DNA of 64,000 nucleotides. It comes from Ampullaceana balthica. Taxonomy: Eukaryota > Mollusca > Gastropoda > Lymnaeidae. A program made the translations under genes and the position numbers. The stretch covers positions 182,655 through 246,654 of the forward strand of contig CALYLW010001186.1 of assembly GCA_944989445.1 (NCBI GenBank), in the 5' to 3' direction. Position 1 is the stretch's first letter. Every line of letters starts with the position of its first letter. The notes under the pieces are model-generated. The model was not told the origin of the DNA, ran no database searches, and saw only the letters and a list, made by a program, of their open reading frames with translations. Shown piece by piece: positions 22,006-34,635 of this stretch.

Positions 22006-23536
22006 CGAGTCAAGTAGAAAATCCCACCCTCCCTTTTGAGGTCAATTTCCTGGAAGGCATCTCCGACCGTGGTCCTGGGTGACCTCTCAGAGATGACCTC
22101 CCCGAGGATGTGTCCTAACTAACAGTTCCTTCTGGCCGGGGGAGGGGGGCCGGATAATTTGCAATGATGTTTAACTATGAAAACATCAAATGGCGTGCAG
22201 CACCAAAAACCTAATATTTAACATGGAAATACATCGTATTTTTTAATTATTGTTTGAACACACTTGCCATATTATGTCGGTAATAGTTATAGTCATTCGA
22301 CAGTTTTCTGATTGGCGTAATCTTCTGAGTTTCTTTTGTTCTGGTTTGATGTGCATCTCATCAACATAATGTAAGGCATTGATTATACTAGGGAGTTGTA
22401 TAACTTAGATTAACATATACAGATGTTGGAAATGTTAATAGATGTCAATGATTACAAAATCATCACAAAATGTGTCATTGAAATCAAATCTTCTTATTTA
22501 TGAATGTTTCAGTTTAAATGTTAGTCAGATTTCAGGTGGCGAGAATCGTTAGGAATTATTTAGTTATACAGATGGGGAACGATTTAAAATAGAATGGTAA
22601 GGCGCTTAATTTGTATTGTATAACTAGTTGTAGAGATCAATATCACGTGATGCACTACTTTGAAGTTCTATGAAGAACAGAGAAATAATAAGAAGTATTT
22701 GTACTTAGCATAATAAACTAACAATAAAAATGTTAATGTAAAGTTTCCATTATAAAACAATAAACAAAACGACAGTTTGATATGAGTAATTAAATAATAC
22801 TAATTGGGACACGTTTATTGGAACATTCATTTTATTTTTTAAAAATGTCTAGTATTATTTCAATTTTAAAAGATTTTAAATTCCTGAATGAAATAGATAA
22901 AGGTATATTTAAAATTGAAAAGTTGATTACCCTGTCACGTGATTTGGACATCGTAAACGAGAGATCTTAATCTATTTTATTATTATAATTTGTGCTATGT
23001 CTTACTATTATTTGAACTAAAACATGAAGTAATAAAGTTTCTTTGCCATGACATATTTTGTGATGAAATGACACATACATAGACCCATCTTTCAACTTTG
23101 ATCTTATTTCGACGTAAGAATATGTTTTAGAAGTTTCCTTCATAGGTTTTTGTTAGAAAAAAAGAGGTGGGGTTTCAGCGGAAACCTCAAACTTCTCTCA
23201 TCGATCTCCGCTGCAGTCCCTTTTTGAACATAGCATTTATTTTATTTTAAATTTATATTTGATTTATGCTGAAGGCCTGGTAATTTTTTTCTTCAATTTT
23301 TTAATGATACAAAGGGACAAAATTATAGACAATGAGAAACACAAAGATTTAAAACACTATTAGTAAACTAGACGCATGCCCCGTGAAGTGAAATATAGGA
23401 ACAAGATACCTGTTTCCTGGGTTGCGCCGATTCCTCCCTGAAAGGAAAAGAGCGAATTTCTGAGCGTAGACACTGTCCGGAGTCATTGACTTTACAATTT
23501 ATGCATGCATGATTATATTTTCATTTATTTACAACA
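22006..23536. other. Intergenic DNA, no gene seen
   Basis: A GC-richer patch at 22,018-22,160 (GACCGTGGTCCTGGGTGACC, then AGATGACCTCCCCGAGG) stands out from the AT-rich remainder and could be an old repeat or exon remnant, but no frame stays convincingly coding. The rest is featureless. Confidence 0.4.
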
Positions 23537-23933
23537 TTAGCATATACTATACTCTCTGTTGGTTTATCATGAGCATATACTATACTGTCTGTTGGTTTAT
23601 CATGAGCATATACTATACTCTCTGTTGGTTTATCATGAGCATATACTATACTGTCTGTTGGTTTATCATGAGCATATACTATACTGTCTGTTGGTTTATC
23701 ATGAGCATATACTATACTGTCTGTTGGTTTATCATGAGCATATACTATACTGTCTGTTGGTTTATCATGAGCATATACTATACTGTCTGTTGGTTTATCA
23801 TGAGCATATACTATACTGTCTGTTGGTTTATCATGAGCATATACTATACTGTCTGTTGGTTTATCATGAGCATATACTATACTCTCTGTTGGTTTATCAT
23901 GAGCATATACTACACTCTCTGTTGGTTTATTTT
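23537..23933. repeat. Minisatellite, 33-bp unit, 12 copies
   Basis: The unit GCATATACTATACTGTCTGT + TGGTTTATCATGA repeats almost perfectly; the outer copies carry CTCTCT instead of CTGTCT. Because 33 is a multiple of three, two plus-strand frames stay open (190 and 133 residues, with 11-residue periods such as MSIYYTVCWFI). I see no flanking coding signal, so I treat it as non-coding. Confidence 0.92.
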
Positions 23934-24884
23934 CAATTTAGTTTACAATGTGAATTATAATTACCTTAAGTTTTTAATTTGTTCTATTAAATTTTACTCT
24001 AAATATTGTGTAAATAAAAGATTCCGTATATTTGTGTCTATTGAAATTTGCGTTAGTTCTGCACTGCAACGACCCATTTAAAACAGACCACACCGTGACT
24101 CAGTTAACATGGCGGACGAAGCAACGATTGGCTGGCCTGAGACAGACGGAACCAATGAAAGTCCATATGTGGTAACCACACTCTTCTCTCTATCACTAGA
24201 CAAGGGAGAGAAGCGTTTTGTTGTTGCTTTCTTTAGTTCTCTATTTTTAAATATTTTATTTTAAAAAATTAATATTGGCAGTGTGAAAAAAGCTAAATAA
24301 ATAAATACATACATATTTCATAATTGTTCGGCATGCAGTAGTCTGTGTTTTTAAACTAGTGGATGGTATGACTTGATTCCAGTGGATAGGGAACGTTTTG
24401 GATCTGTCTTTCTTACTTTATTTTACTAATTTTACCACAACAGTCACACCTCGCGCTCCCCACCCCTCGTCACTAACTGACTGATTAATGTACACTTATG
24501 ATGGAAGTACGCTCATGTAATCTTTTGTTTGTACTTACTTCAAATATTGAAAAATACACATAAATTATACTTTTTTATTTGTTATTGTACATGTTCATAT
24601 AAAGGCTTATGTGAAAACATATTTTTCTTTATATTCTGTTTCATTTGAAAGGTGGGGGTAAGCCGTATATGTTTCCAATTCGTTGATCGATCATGTTACG
24701 CTTATGTCTTGAGTAGGCGAGAAATCCTCAAACCGAAATTGAAAGTACACATACAATCTTTTTCTTGTATACATAACAGCAATGGCCGGATAAACCATTA
24801 ATAAAATTAGCTATTATAATGATAAATATCAATTAAAGGCAATTAGCAACGACTACATTATGATTATTACACTATTTAAAATAA
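23934..24884. other. Intergenic DNA, no gene seen
   Basis: A GC-richer patch at 24,080-24,210 contains AACATGGCGGACGAAGC and an ATTGGC (CCAAT-like) motif, which can occur in promoters, but no downstream coding frame supports a promoter. Otherwise AT-rich. Confidence 0.4.
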
Positions 24885-24974
24885 CGGTTCTCTTCCGATC
24901 ACCGAAGTCGCACAACGTCGGGCGTGGTCAGTACTTAGATGGGTGACCGCTTGGGAACACCACGTGTCGTAGAC
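24885..24974 (+). pseudogene. 5'-truncated 5S rRNA-like sequence
   Basis: CGGTTCTCTTCCGATCACCG, AACGTCGGGCGTGGTCAGTA and CTTAGATGGGTGACCGC match the order and spacing of animal 5S rRNA from roughly residue 27 to the 3' end, finishing in CACGTGTCGTAGAC where functional genes end near GTGCCGTAGAC. The first quarter is missing, and AGTCGCACAACG replaces the usual AGTTAAGCAACG internal promoter sequence. It is followed by a C-run rather than a T terminator. It is a 5S pseudogene or the head of a 5S-derived SINE; no repeat body is obvious. Confidence 0.8.
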
Positions 24975-25225
24975 ACTCCCCCCCCCCGCCTCAACCGACC
25001 CATAAAGACTATTTCTTCTTCTTTCTACTCACTCATCATTTTTCACGCTTCTCTTTTTCTATTTTTGTCTAAAATATATTTGTCATTTATTAATTTTCAA
25101 AAAAAACTTTTTTTATATATATTCATTAGAAAACTGTTATTTATTCTTAATTATTGTGATTTATCAGAAAATAATACAAATAGCCAATTACCTCCCTTTA
25201 ACAAGTATTTTAAGACATGACTAAA

Positions 25226-25443
25226 TCGAAGACACTGCCTCTCACTGTACATGTATATCTCCAACCCTCCCTGCCAATGACAACCGAAGACACCGCCTCT
25301 CACTGTACATGTATATCTCCAACCCTCCCTGCCAATGACAACCGAAGACACCGCCTCTCACTGTACATGTATATCTCCCACCCTCCCTGCCACTGACAAC
25401 CGAAGACACCGCCTCTCACTTTACATGTATATCTATCAACCTC
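25226..25443. repeat. Minisatellite, 58-bp unit, ~4 copies
   Basis: The unit is GAAGACACCGCCTCTCACTG, then TACATGTATATCTCCAACCC, then TCCCTGCCAATGACAACC. The last copy degenerates near 25,430. Confidence 0.9.
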
Positions 25444-26271
25444 CAACAAGCAGCACCACTATGTCTTTAGTTGGTAATCAAAAATGATATTATTGTGGAG
25501 AAATGGGAGTAGGCCAGGACATTGAACCCGGCTAAGACAATGGACAGAAACATTCTTCTCTTTAGTTGATGTAATGTGAGGGTAAAATAATTCACTGCCG
25601 CAACCACTTGATAATATTATGACATGGAAGTTATACAAAAGTGTGCTTGAGCTGATATTGAAATACAATGAAAAATAATTGGAATAAATGAATAAAATAA
25701 AACTGTTTAATGTGTAATATTGAAAGCAATGTTATGTTAGACTGTTTAGTTGTAGTGTTTCAGTTACAAGCCAAAAACTTGCTTTCACAATGAGTTTTTT
25801 ACAGTTAAAATGATATACGCATTTTTAACCAATAGATGAGACGAATTGCTAGTGATAGGAACAAATTAAATTCTATCCGATTAAAATTACTGTAAGCATG
25901 TTAAAAGACATGAAAACAACCGAATAAAAGTTACACCAAACATAAACATACATTAATGTCCTAAAGATACAGGTTTCTTTCTGTAAATCATGCAGTTATA
26001 AACTGAATGAAGACACAAAGAGATTGCCGATAGGGCAAAATATTCACCTTAAATGGTTTGAGATAAAATAAAAATGCATTTAATGTATAAATATTTGTAA
26101 TGTATTATTTAATTTAAACTTTAGATAAATAGTTGACTACATTAACAGTGAATTATTTCCCTTGATTTAACAATCTGATAAATATATTCATTTTCATTTC
26201 AAATATAGACTACAATTAAAAATATTAGAAAGATTCAACTAAAACAAAAAAAAAGATAAAATGTACGGCTA
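25444..26271. other. AT-rich DNA, no gene seen
   Basis: No coding, RNA or tandem repeat visible. Short open frames here have no recognisable content. Confidence 0.45.
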
Positions 26272-26534
26272 AAGGGGCCGCCAATAAAGTACGTCACGCT
26301 ATTTTTGAGCATTTTAACTCGCCCTGTCAGAAACTGTCACAAATCTCCGACATCCCCCCCCCTTTAAAGTAAGTCACACTTTCGAACAAAGATATGCTTT
26401 TTTATTAACAAAATAATTATATTTTAATACAAAACACATGGCCGTACCTCCCCTCCGCCCGTCACAAACTGTCACACTTTCTTACACCCCTCCCCCCCCC
26501 CTCTAGAGCGTGACGTACTTTATGGACGGCCCTT
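26272..26534. mobile_element. 263-bp MITE with ~29-bp inverted ends and TA target duplication
   Basis: Left end AAGGGGCCGCCAATAAAG, then TACGTCACGCT. The right end read as reverse complement is AAGGGCCGTCCATAAAG, then TACGTCACGCT, one small indel and a few mismatches apart. TA flanks both sides (26,270-26,271 and 26,535-26,536). The interior has C-runs and repeated GTCACAAACTGTCACA motifs. No coding capacity, so mobilisation would be in trans. The TA duplication fits a Tc1/mariner-type or similar transposase; the superfamily is not proven. Confidence 0.85.
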
Positions 26535-26536
26535 TA

Positions 26537-27525
26537 TCAATTACATAACATGCATAATCAATAACTATACTTTTATTTAAGTATAAATTTAAATTTAAAA
26601 AAAAACAATACAAAAATATTGGTTATTTTGTTTTAACTTGCTCCATTTGAATCATAGAAAATAGTGATATTGTTTCAGACTTTACTCTTCAATTTCTATA
26701 TCTTTCGCATGCCTATATAAATTGGGCATAAGCGTGTCTGTCAGTGATCGCCATGCGGCTATGGCGGATTAAGGGGAGGCTGAACGGGCTAAAGCCAGGA
26801 GCCCCCGATGATTAAGGTTATCTATTAATCTGATCGCTATTCTCACCCAGTAGCCTCAGTATCCAAAAACTTGATTTGATTGGCTCAATAAGAGAAAATA
26901 TTAATGAATACTATTTATATCTTTTAAATTTTATTCATTAGTCAGGATCTCATGGTCTTGTGACAACGTGTTGGCTTATAGCGAAAGTTATAACGGGTTT
27001 CATTCCCGGCGGGGCATATATTTTATTTAATTTGCTTTTTTTTTAAAAATTATCTTTTTACACTCAATTTTAGTTTCCAGGCAAACAGTTATTTCTTTGT
27101 GTTCGTTTTTTTAATGAATCCGATCCCGGAGTACAGACACATTATGAACAAGAAACCAATGGACTATCTAGTTACAAGTTACAGTCTTATATTAGCTGCT
27201 AGCAATCATTTTATTTAAAGGGACGCTAGCTGGATAGGGCCCCAGTTTGAATTGCAGCCAGGGGCCCCGTGCAGTCTTAATTCGCCCCTGCCATGCGGGT
27301 TAACTGGCTTATTTTTTTATTTTAAAGTTGAAAAAAATTAAGACTTAAAATAACAAACATTTTGGTGTCGAGATTAACAGAGCGCGCTACTCGCTCGCCG
27401 TAAAATATTACATGACGTGACGTCATTGTTTGCGCTTTTATTAATTTGTGGAAAGGGAGCGAAATAGAAAGAGCCGTGTTTTATGTGAAGTTATTTTTTG
27501 AATGTTAAGATCTGGCTTTTTTTTT
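26537..27525. other. Intergenic DNA with a weak tRNA-like patch
   Basis: At about 26,945-27,015 a TGGTCTTGTGACAACG block is followed about 40 bp later by GGGTTTCATTCCCGGC, loosely like pol III A and B boxes of a tRNA-derived SINE; the cloverleaf is not convincing. GC-richer patches at 26,745-26,810 and 27,225-27,300 are unexplained. No coding signature. Confidence 0.35.
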
Positions 27526-27592
27526 GGTGTGTGTGTGTATGTGTGTTTGTGTGTGTGTGTGTTTGTGTGTGTGTGTAAGTGTGTGTGTTATC
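27526..27592. repeat. (GT)n microsatellite
   Basis: Interrupted GTGTGT run with TATG, TTTG and TAAG interruptions. Confidence 0.9.
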
Positions 27593-27667
27593 CTTACATG
27601 AAGATGCATTTTTTAAATTACTTATTCTATTTTCCATTTTAAAAGTTATTTATTAATTAAAGTTATT

Positions 27668-28109
27668 AGTTACATACATTTAAAACAAGTCAATGTCTCT
27701 AATTTACGGTATCTACAAGTTACATACATTTAGACCAAGTCAATGTCTCTTATTTACGGTATCTACTAGTTACATACATTTAGACCAAGTCAATGTCTCT
27801 TATTTACGGTATCTACTAGTTACATACATTTAGACCAAGTCAATGTCTCTTATTTACGATATCTACTAGTTACATACATTTAGACCAAGTCAATGTCTCT
27901 AATTTACGATATCTACTAGTTACATACATTTAGACCAAGTCAATGTCTCTTATTTACGGTATCTACTAGTTACATACATTTAGACCAAGTCAATGTCTCT
28001 AATTTACGATATCTACTAGTTACATACATTTAGACCAAGTCAATGTCTCTTATTTACGGTATCTACTAGTTACATACATTTAGACCAAGTCTATGTATCT
28101 AATTTACTA
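27668..28109. repeat. 50-bp minisatellite, left segment (about 9 copies)
   Basis: The unit is TACATACATTTAGACCAAGT, CAATGTCTCTTATTTACGGT, ATCTACTAGT. Variants are TTATTTACGG or TAATTTACGA. The segment is cut by the LINE insertion at about 28,110 and resumes at 28,818 with the same unit. Confidence 0.95.
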
Positions 28110-28137
28110 TATCTTATCTTATCTTATCTTATCTGTT
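28110..28137. repeat. (TTATC)n LINE tail microsatellite
   Basis: Five tandem TATCT units. On the LINE strand this is (AGATA)n and marks the retrotransposon 3' end. Confidence 0.9.
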
Positions 28138-28196
28138 TACAGACGCTCCTTCTATACAGAAGATTATTGCGTCCTACGCTTATCTATGGTTTGTGT

Positions 28197-28817
28197 TTAG
28201 TCTTGCATTTTTATTAGAGATTTAAATGTTGATAAAGTGTTGGTTTTCCTGGATTCTTCAGGCAACCGATTCCACGCCCGAATTCCGGACGGGAAGAAGG
28301 AAAACTTGTATGTGTTTGTTCTTGCATACGGAATAAGAAAGGTGTTTTTATCCTTATGTCTATCTGAGGGTTGTATTAAGTTATCTTTGTGTTGTATTTC
28401 TAAATTAGAATTAATTGCTTTATGTATGATTACTACTTTGCTCTTGGTTCTTCTATCCTCTAGTGTTTCAAGGTTTAATGATTTAACTAATGGTGTTACT
28501 CTTGTCAGTTTCGAATATTCTCCAGTAATGAATCTGGCAGCTCTTTTTTGAATTTGTTCTAGTTTATCAATGTTTTCTTTGGTGGATGGGTCCCATACAG
28601 AAGATGCATATTCTAGTGCAGGTCTCACCAAAGTGAGGTAGCATTTTAGTTTTATATCTCTATTACATTTGTTAAAGTTCCTTTTTATAAAGCCTAAGGT
28701 TTTGTTTGATTTTTTAATAACTTCATTGACATGGAGATTCCATGATAGTTTCTCATTTATTAAGACTCCTAAGTATTTTGCATCTTTAGTTTGGGTCAGT
28801 TCTTTTCCATGAATGTA
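28197..28817 (-). pseudogene. C-terminal part of a CR1-like reverse transcriptase ORF (truncated)
   Basis: About 205 residues of uninterrupted minus-strand frame; the first few codons of the open frame come from the minisatellite. It has the post-palm RT thumb region: AKYLGVLINEKLSWNLHV, then LGFIKRNF, CYLTLVRPALEYASSVWDP, LEQIQKRAARFITGEY, and near the end SFFPSGIRAWNRLPEESR. These are typical of the last third of CR1/Rex/jockey-like ORF2. The endonuclease and RT catalytic YXDD region lie upstream of the truncation and are absent. There are no stops or frameshifts, so the insertion is fairly recent. It cannot encode an active enzyme. Confidence 0.9.
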
Positions 28818-30619
28818 ATACATACATTTAGACCAAGTCAATGTCTCTTATTTACGGTATCTACAAGTTACATACATTTAGACCAAGTCAATGTCTCTTA
28901 TTTACGGTATCTACTAGTTACATACATTTAGACCAAGTCAATGTCTCTAATTTACGGTATCTACTAGTTACATACATTTAGACCAAGTCAATGTCTCTTA
29001 TTTACGGTATCTACTAGTTACATACATTTAGACCAAGTCAATGTCTCTTCTTTACGGTATCTACTAGTTACATACATTTAGACCAAGTCAATGTCTCTTA
29101 TTTACGGTATCTACTAGTTACATACATTTAGACCAAGTCAATGTCTCTAATTTACGGTATCTACTAGTTACATACATTTAGACCAAGTCAATGTCTCTTA
29201 TTTACGGTATCTACTAGTTACATACATTTAGACCAAGTCAATGTCTCTTCTTTACGGTATCTACTAGTTACATACATTTAGACCAAGTCAATGTCTCTTA
29301 TTTACGGTATCTACTAGTTACATACATTTAGACCAAGTCAATGTCTCTTCTTTACGGTATCTACTAGTTACATACATTTAGACCGAGTCAATGTCTCTTA
29401 TTTACGGTATCTACAAGTTACATACATTTAGACCAAGTCAATGTCTCTTATTTACGGTATCTACTAGTTACATACATTTAGACCGAGTCAATGTCTCTTA
29501 TTTACGGTATCTACAAGTTACATACATTTAGACCAAGTCAATGTCTCTTCTTTACGGTATCTACTAGTTACATACATTTAGACCAAGTCAATGTCTCTTA
29601 TTTACGGTATCTACTAGTTACATACATTTAGACCAAGTCAATGTCTCTTATTTACGGTATCTACTAGTTACATACATTTAGACCAAGTCAATGTCTCTTA
29701 TTTACGGTATCTACTAGTTACATACATTTAGACCAAGTCAATGTCTCTTATTTACGGTATCTACAAGTTACATACATTTAGACCAAGTCAATGTCTCTTA
29801 TTTACGGTATCTACAAGTTACATACATTTAGACCAAGTCAATGTCTCTTCTTTACGGTATCTACTAGTTACATACATTTAGACCAAGTCAATGTCTCTAA
29901 TTTACGGTATCTACTAGTTACATACATTTAGACCAAGTCAATGTCTCTTATTTACGGTATCTACTAGTTACATACATTTAGACCAAGTCAATGTCTCTTC
30001 TTTACGGTATCTACTAGTTACATACATTTAGACCGAGTCAATGTCTCTTATTTACGGTATCTACTAGTTACATACATTTAGACCAAGTCAATGTCTCTTA
30101 TTTACGGTATCTACTAGTTACATACATTTAGACCAAGTCAATGTCTCTTATTTACGGTATCTACAAGTTACATACATTTAGACCAAGTCAATGTCTCTTA
30201 TTTACGGTATCTACAAGTTACATACATTTAGACCAAGTCAATGTCTCTTCTTTACGGTATCTACTAGTTACATACATTTAGACCAAGTCAATGTCTCTAA
30301 TTTACGGTATCTACTAGTTACATACATTTAGACCATGTCAATGTCTCTTATTTACGGTATCTACTAGTTACATACATTTAGACCAAGTCAATGTCTCTTA
30401 TTTACGGTATCTACTAGTTACATACATTTAGACCAAGTCAATGTCTCTTATTTACGGTATCTACTAGTTACATACATTTAGACCAAGTCAATGTCTCTTA
30501 TTTACGGTATCTACTAGTTACATACATTTAGACCAAGTCAATGTCTCTTATTTACGGTATCTACTAGTTACATACATTTAGACCAAGTCAATGTCTCTTA
30601 TTTACGGTATCTACTAGTT
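28818..30619. repeat. 50-bp minisatellite, right segment (about 36 copies)
   Basis: Same unit as 27,668-28,109, very homogeneous. Diagnostic variants (TCTTCTTTACGG, GACCGAGTCA, CTACAAGTTA) recur at regular multi-unit spacing, so blocks of several units were amplified together. It ends abruptly at CTACTAGTTACACCC. Confidence 0.95.
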
Positions 30620-30654
30620 ACACCCATTTCATAAAGTCCTATGAAAAAATATTT

Positions 30655-33600
30655 TTTTAAAAATCATTATTAAACCCCAATATAATCATTAATAAAACAA
30701 CAATATAATCATTAATTAAACCACAATATAATCATTAATTAAACCACAATATAATCATTAAATTAAACAGAAATATAATCATTATATTATACAACAATAT
30801 AATCATTAATTAAACCACAATAATATAATTAATTAAACCCCAATACAATCATTAATTTAACCCGAATATAATCATTAATTAAACCACAAAAAATATCTTT
30901 AATTGAACCACAATATAATTATTCATTGAACCACAATATAATCAATAATTAAACCAAAATATAATCATTAATTTAACCACAATAATATCATTAATAAAAC
31001 CACAATATAATCATTAATGTAAACACAATATAATCGTTACTTGAAACACAATATAATCATTAATTGAACCACAATATAATCATTAATTGAACCATTATAT
31101 AATCATTCATTGAAACACAAAATAATCATTAATTGAACCACAATATAGTCATTAAATAAACCACAATATAGTCATTAATTAAACCACAATATAATCAGTA
31201 ATTAAACAATAATATAATCATTAATTAAACCAAAATAATATCGTTAATTAAACCACAATATAATCTTTAATTAAACCAAAATATGATAGTTAACTATACC
31301 ACAATATAATCATTAATTAAACCACAATATAATCATTAATTAAACCACAATATAATCATTAAATTAAACAAAAATATAATCATTATGTTATACCACAATA
31401 TAATCATTAATTAAACCACAATAATATCATTAATTAAACCCCAATACAATCATTAATTAAACCCGAATATAATCATTAATTAAACCACACAAAATATCTT
31501 TAATTGAACCACAATATAATTATTTATTGAACCACAATATAATCAATAATTAAACAAACATATAATCATTAATTAAACCTCAATAATATCATTAATTAAA
31601 CCACAATATAATCATTAATTAAACCAAAATATAATCATTAATGTAAACACAATATAATCATTATTTGAAACACAATATAATCATTAATTGAACCACAATA
31701 TAATCATTAATTGAACCAAAATATAGTCATTAAATAAACCACAATATAGTCATTAATTAAACCATAATATAATCAGTAATTAAACAATAATATAATCATT
31801 AATTAAACCAAAATAATATCGTTAATTAAACCACAATATAATCTTTAATTAAACCAAAATATGATAGTTAACTATACCACAATATAATCATTAATTTAAC
31901 CACAATATAATCAATAACTGAAACAATATATAATCATTAATTAAACCGCAATATAATCATTAACTAAACAACAATATAATCAATAACTATACCACAATAT
32001 AATCATTAATTTAACCACAATATAATCATTAATTGAACCAAAATATAATCATTAATTAAATCGCAATATAATCATTTATTAAACAACAATATAATAATCA
32101 ACTAAACCACAATATAATCATTAATTTAACCACAATATAATAGTTAAATGAACCAAAATATAATCATTCATTTAACCACAATACATTCATTAATTAAAAC
32201 AAAATAATATCATTAATTAAACCACAATATAATCATTAATTAAACCACAATATAATCATTACTTGAACCACAATATAATCATTAATTGATCCACAATATA
32301 ATCATTAATAGGACCACAATATAATCATTAATTAAACAAAAATATAATCATTAATTAAACAACAATATAATCATTAATTTAACCACAATAATCATTAATT
32401 GAACCAAAATATCATCATTCATTTAACCACAATATAATCATTAATTAAAACACAATAATATCATTAATACAACCACTTTATAATCTTTATTTGACCCACA
32501 ATATAATCATTACTTGAACCACAATACAGTCATTAAATAAACCACAATATAGTCATAAATTTAACCACAATATAATCATAAATTAAACACATTATAATCA
32601 TTAATTAAACCACAATAATATTATCAATTAAACCACAATATAATCATTAATTAAACCACATTATAATCATTAATTTAACCACACTATAATCATTAATTTA
32701 ACCACAATGTAATCATTAAATGAACCAAAATATAATCATTAATTTATCCGCAATATAATCATTAATTAAACAACAATATAATCAATAATTAAACCACTAT
32801 ATCATCATTCATTGAAACACAAAATAATCATTAATTGAACCACAATATAGTCATTAAATTAACCATAATATAATCAGTAATTAAACAATAATATAATCAT
32901 TAATTAAACCAAAATAATATCATTAATTTAACCACAATATAATCATTAATTAAACCAAAATATATAATTAACTATACCACAATATAATCATTAATTTAAC
33001 CACAATATAATCATTAATTGAAACAATATATACACATTAATTAAACCGCAATATAATCATAAACTAAACAACAATATAATAATTAACTATACCACAATGT
33101 AATCATTAATTTAACCACAATATAATCATTAATTGAACCAAAATATAATCATAAATTAAATCACAATATAATCATTTATTAAACAACAATATAATCATTA
33201 ACTAAACCACAATATAATATTTAATTTAACCACAACATAATAATTAAATGAACCAAAATATAATAATTCATTTAACCACAATACAATCATTAATTGAAAG
33301 ACAATAATATCATTAATTAAACCACACTATAATCATTAATTAAACCACTATATAATAATTACTTGAACCACAATATAGTCATTAATTGAACCACAATATA
33401 ATCATTAATTGGACCACAATATAATCATAAATTAAACAACAATATAATCATTAATTAAACCACAATATAATCATTAATTTAACCACAATAATCATTAATT
33501 GAACTAAATTAAAATCATTCATTTAACCACAATATAATCATTAATTAAAAAAAAATATCATTAATACAACCACTTTATAATCTTTATTTAAACCACAATA

Positions 33601-34595
33601 TAATCATTACTTGAACCACAATATAGTCATTAAATAAACCACAATATAGTCATAAAAATTTAACCACAATATAATCATTAAGTAAACCACAATATAATCA
33701 TTAATTAAACCAAAATAATATTATTAATTAAACCACAATATAATCATTAATTAAACCACATTATAATCATTAATTTAACCACGATATAATCATTAATTTA
33801 ACCACAATATAATCATTAAATGAACCAAAATATCATCATTAATTAAACCGCAATATAATCATTAATTAAACAACAATATAATCAATAATTAAACCACAAT
33901 ATAATCATCAATTTAGCCACAATATAATCATTAATTAACCACAATATAATCATTACTTAAACCACAATAAAATCATTAATTGATCCACAATATAATTATT
34001 CATTGAACCACAATATAATCATTAATTAAACCACAATATAATCATTAATAGAACCACAATATAATTATTCATTGAACAACAATATAATCATTAATTTAAC
34101 CACAATGTAATCATTAATTGAACCCCAATATAATCATTAATTAAACAACAATTTAATCATTAATTAAACCACAATATAATCATTAATTTAACCACAATAT
34201 AATCATTAATTGAACCAAAATATAATCATTCATTTAAACACAATATAATCATTAATTAAACCACAAAGAATATCATTAATTAAACCACAATATAATCATT
34301 AATTTAACCACAATATAATCATTAATTGAACCAAAATATAATCATTAATTAAATCACAATATAATCATTAATTAAACCACAATATAATCATTAATTTAAC
34401 CACAATATAATCATTAATTGAACCAAAATATAATCATTAATTAAACCCCAAAATTATCATTAATTAAACCACACTATAATCATTAATTAAACCACAATAT
34501 AATCATTAATTAAACCACAATATAATCATTAATTGTACCAAAATATAATCATTCAATTAGTCCCAATATAATCATTAATTAAACCACAATATATC
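30655..34595. repeat. AT-rich minisatellite, 23-bp unit, ~170 copies
   Basis: The unit is AACCACAATATAATCATTAA plus TTA or TTG. Single-base variation is high and unit length drifts by a few bases. Long-range copies are visible: rare variants at about 30,893 and 31,494 (~600 bp apart), and at 32,311 and 33,411 (~1.1 kb apart). No coding capacity. Confidence 0.95.
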
Positions 34596-34635
34596 TGGGT
34601 AATTCAAAGCTAGAAATAACTTGGTCATCCAATAA

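Larger units (their letters stand above)
28110..28817 (-). mobile_element. 5'-truncated CR1-like LINE inserted in a minisatellite
   Basis: A minus-strand LINE 3' end sits inside the 50-bp array. Its 5' end is cut at about 28,817 where array sequence resumes in mid-unit. Its 3' end finishes in AGATAAGATAAGATAAG, a short tandem tail (plus strand 28,110-28,137) as on CR1-type elements. Both flanks are the same array, so insertion came after at least some array expansion. Confidence 0.85.

Noticed and set aside
23509..24081. 190-residue repeat protein (MSIYYTVCWFI)n
   Set aside because: Explained fully by a 33-bp minisatellite (multiple of three). A second frame is also open over it, and the sequence after the repeat has no domain.
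24100..24215. Promoter or first exon with CATGGCGGAC and CCAAT-like motif
   Set aside because: No coding frame, splice donor or downstream gene supports it.
26945..27015. Possible tRNA gene
   Set aside because: Only loose A/B-box resemblance; D and anticodon arms do not fold properly. Kept only as a remark.
28237..28551. 104-residue plus-strand frame
   Set aside because: Antisense shadow of the CR1-like RT C-terminus.
27668..30619. Regular 50-bp repeats suggesting a CRISPR-like array
   Set aside because: There are no unique spacers; the whole 50 bp repeats. The context (LINEs, introns) is eukaryotic. It is a minisatellite.
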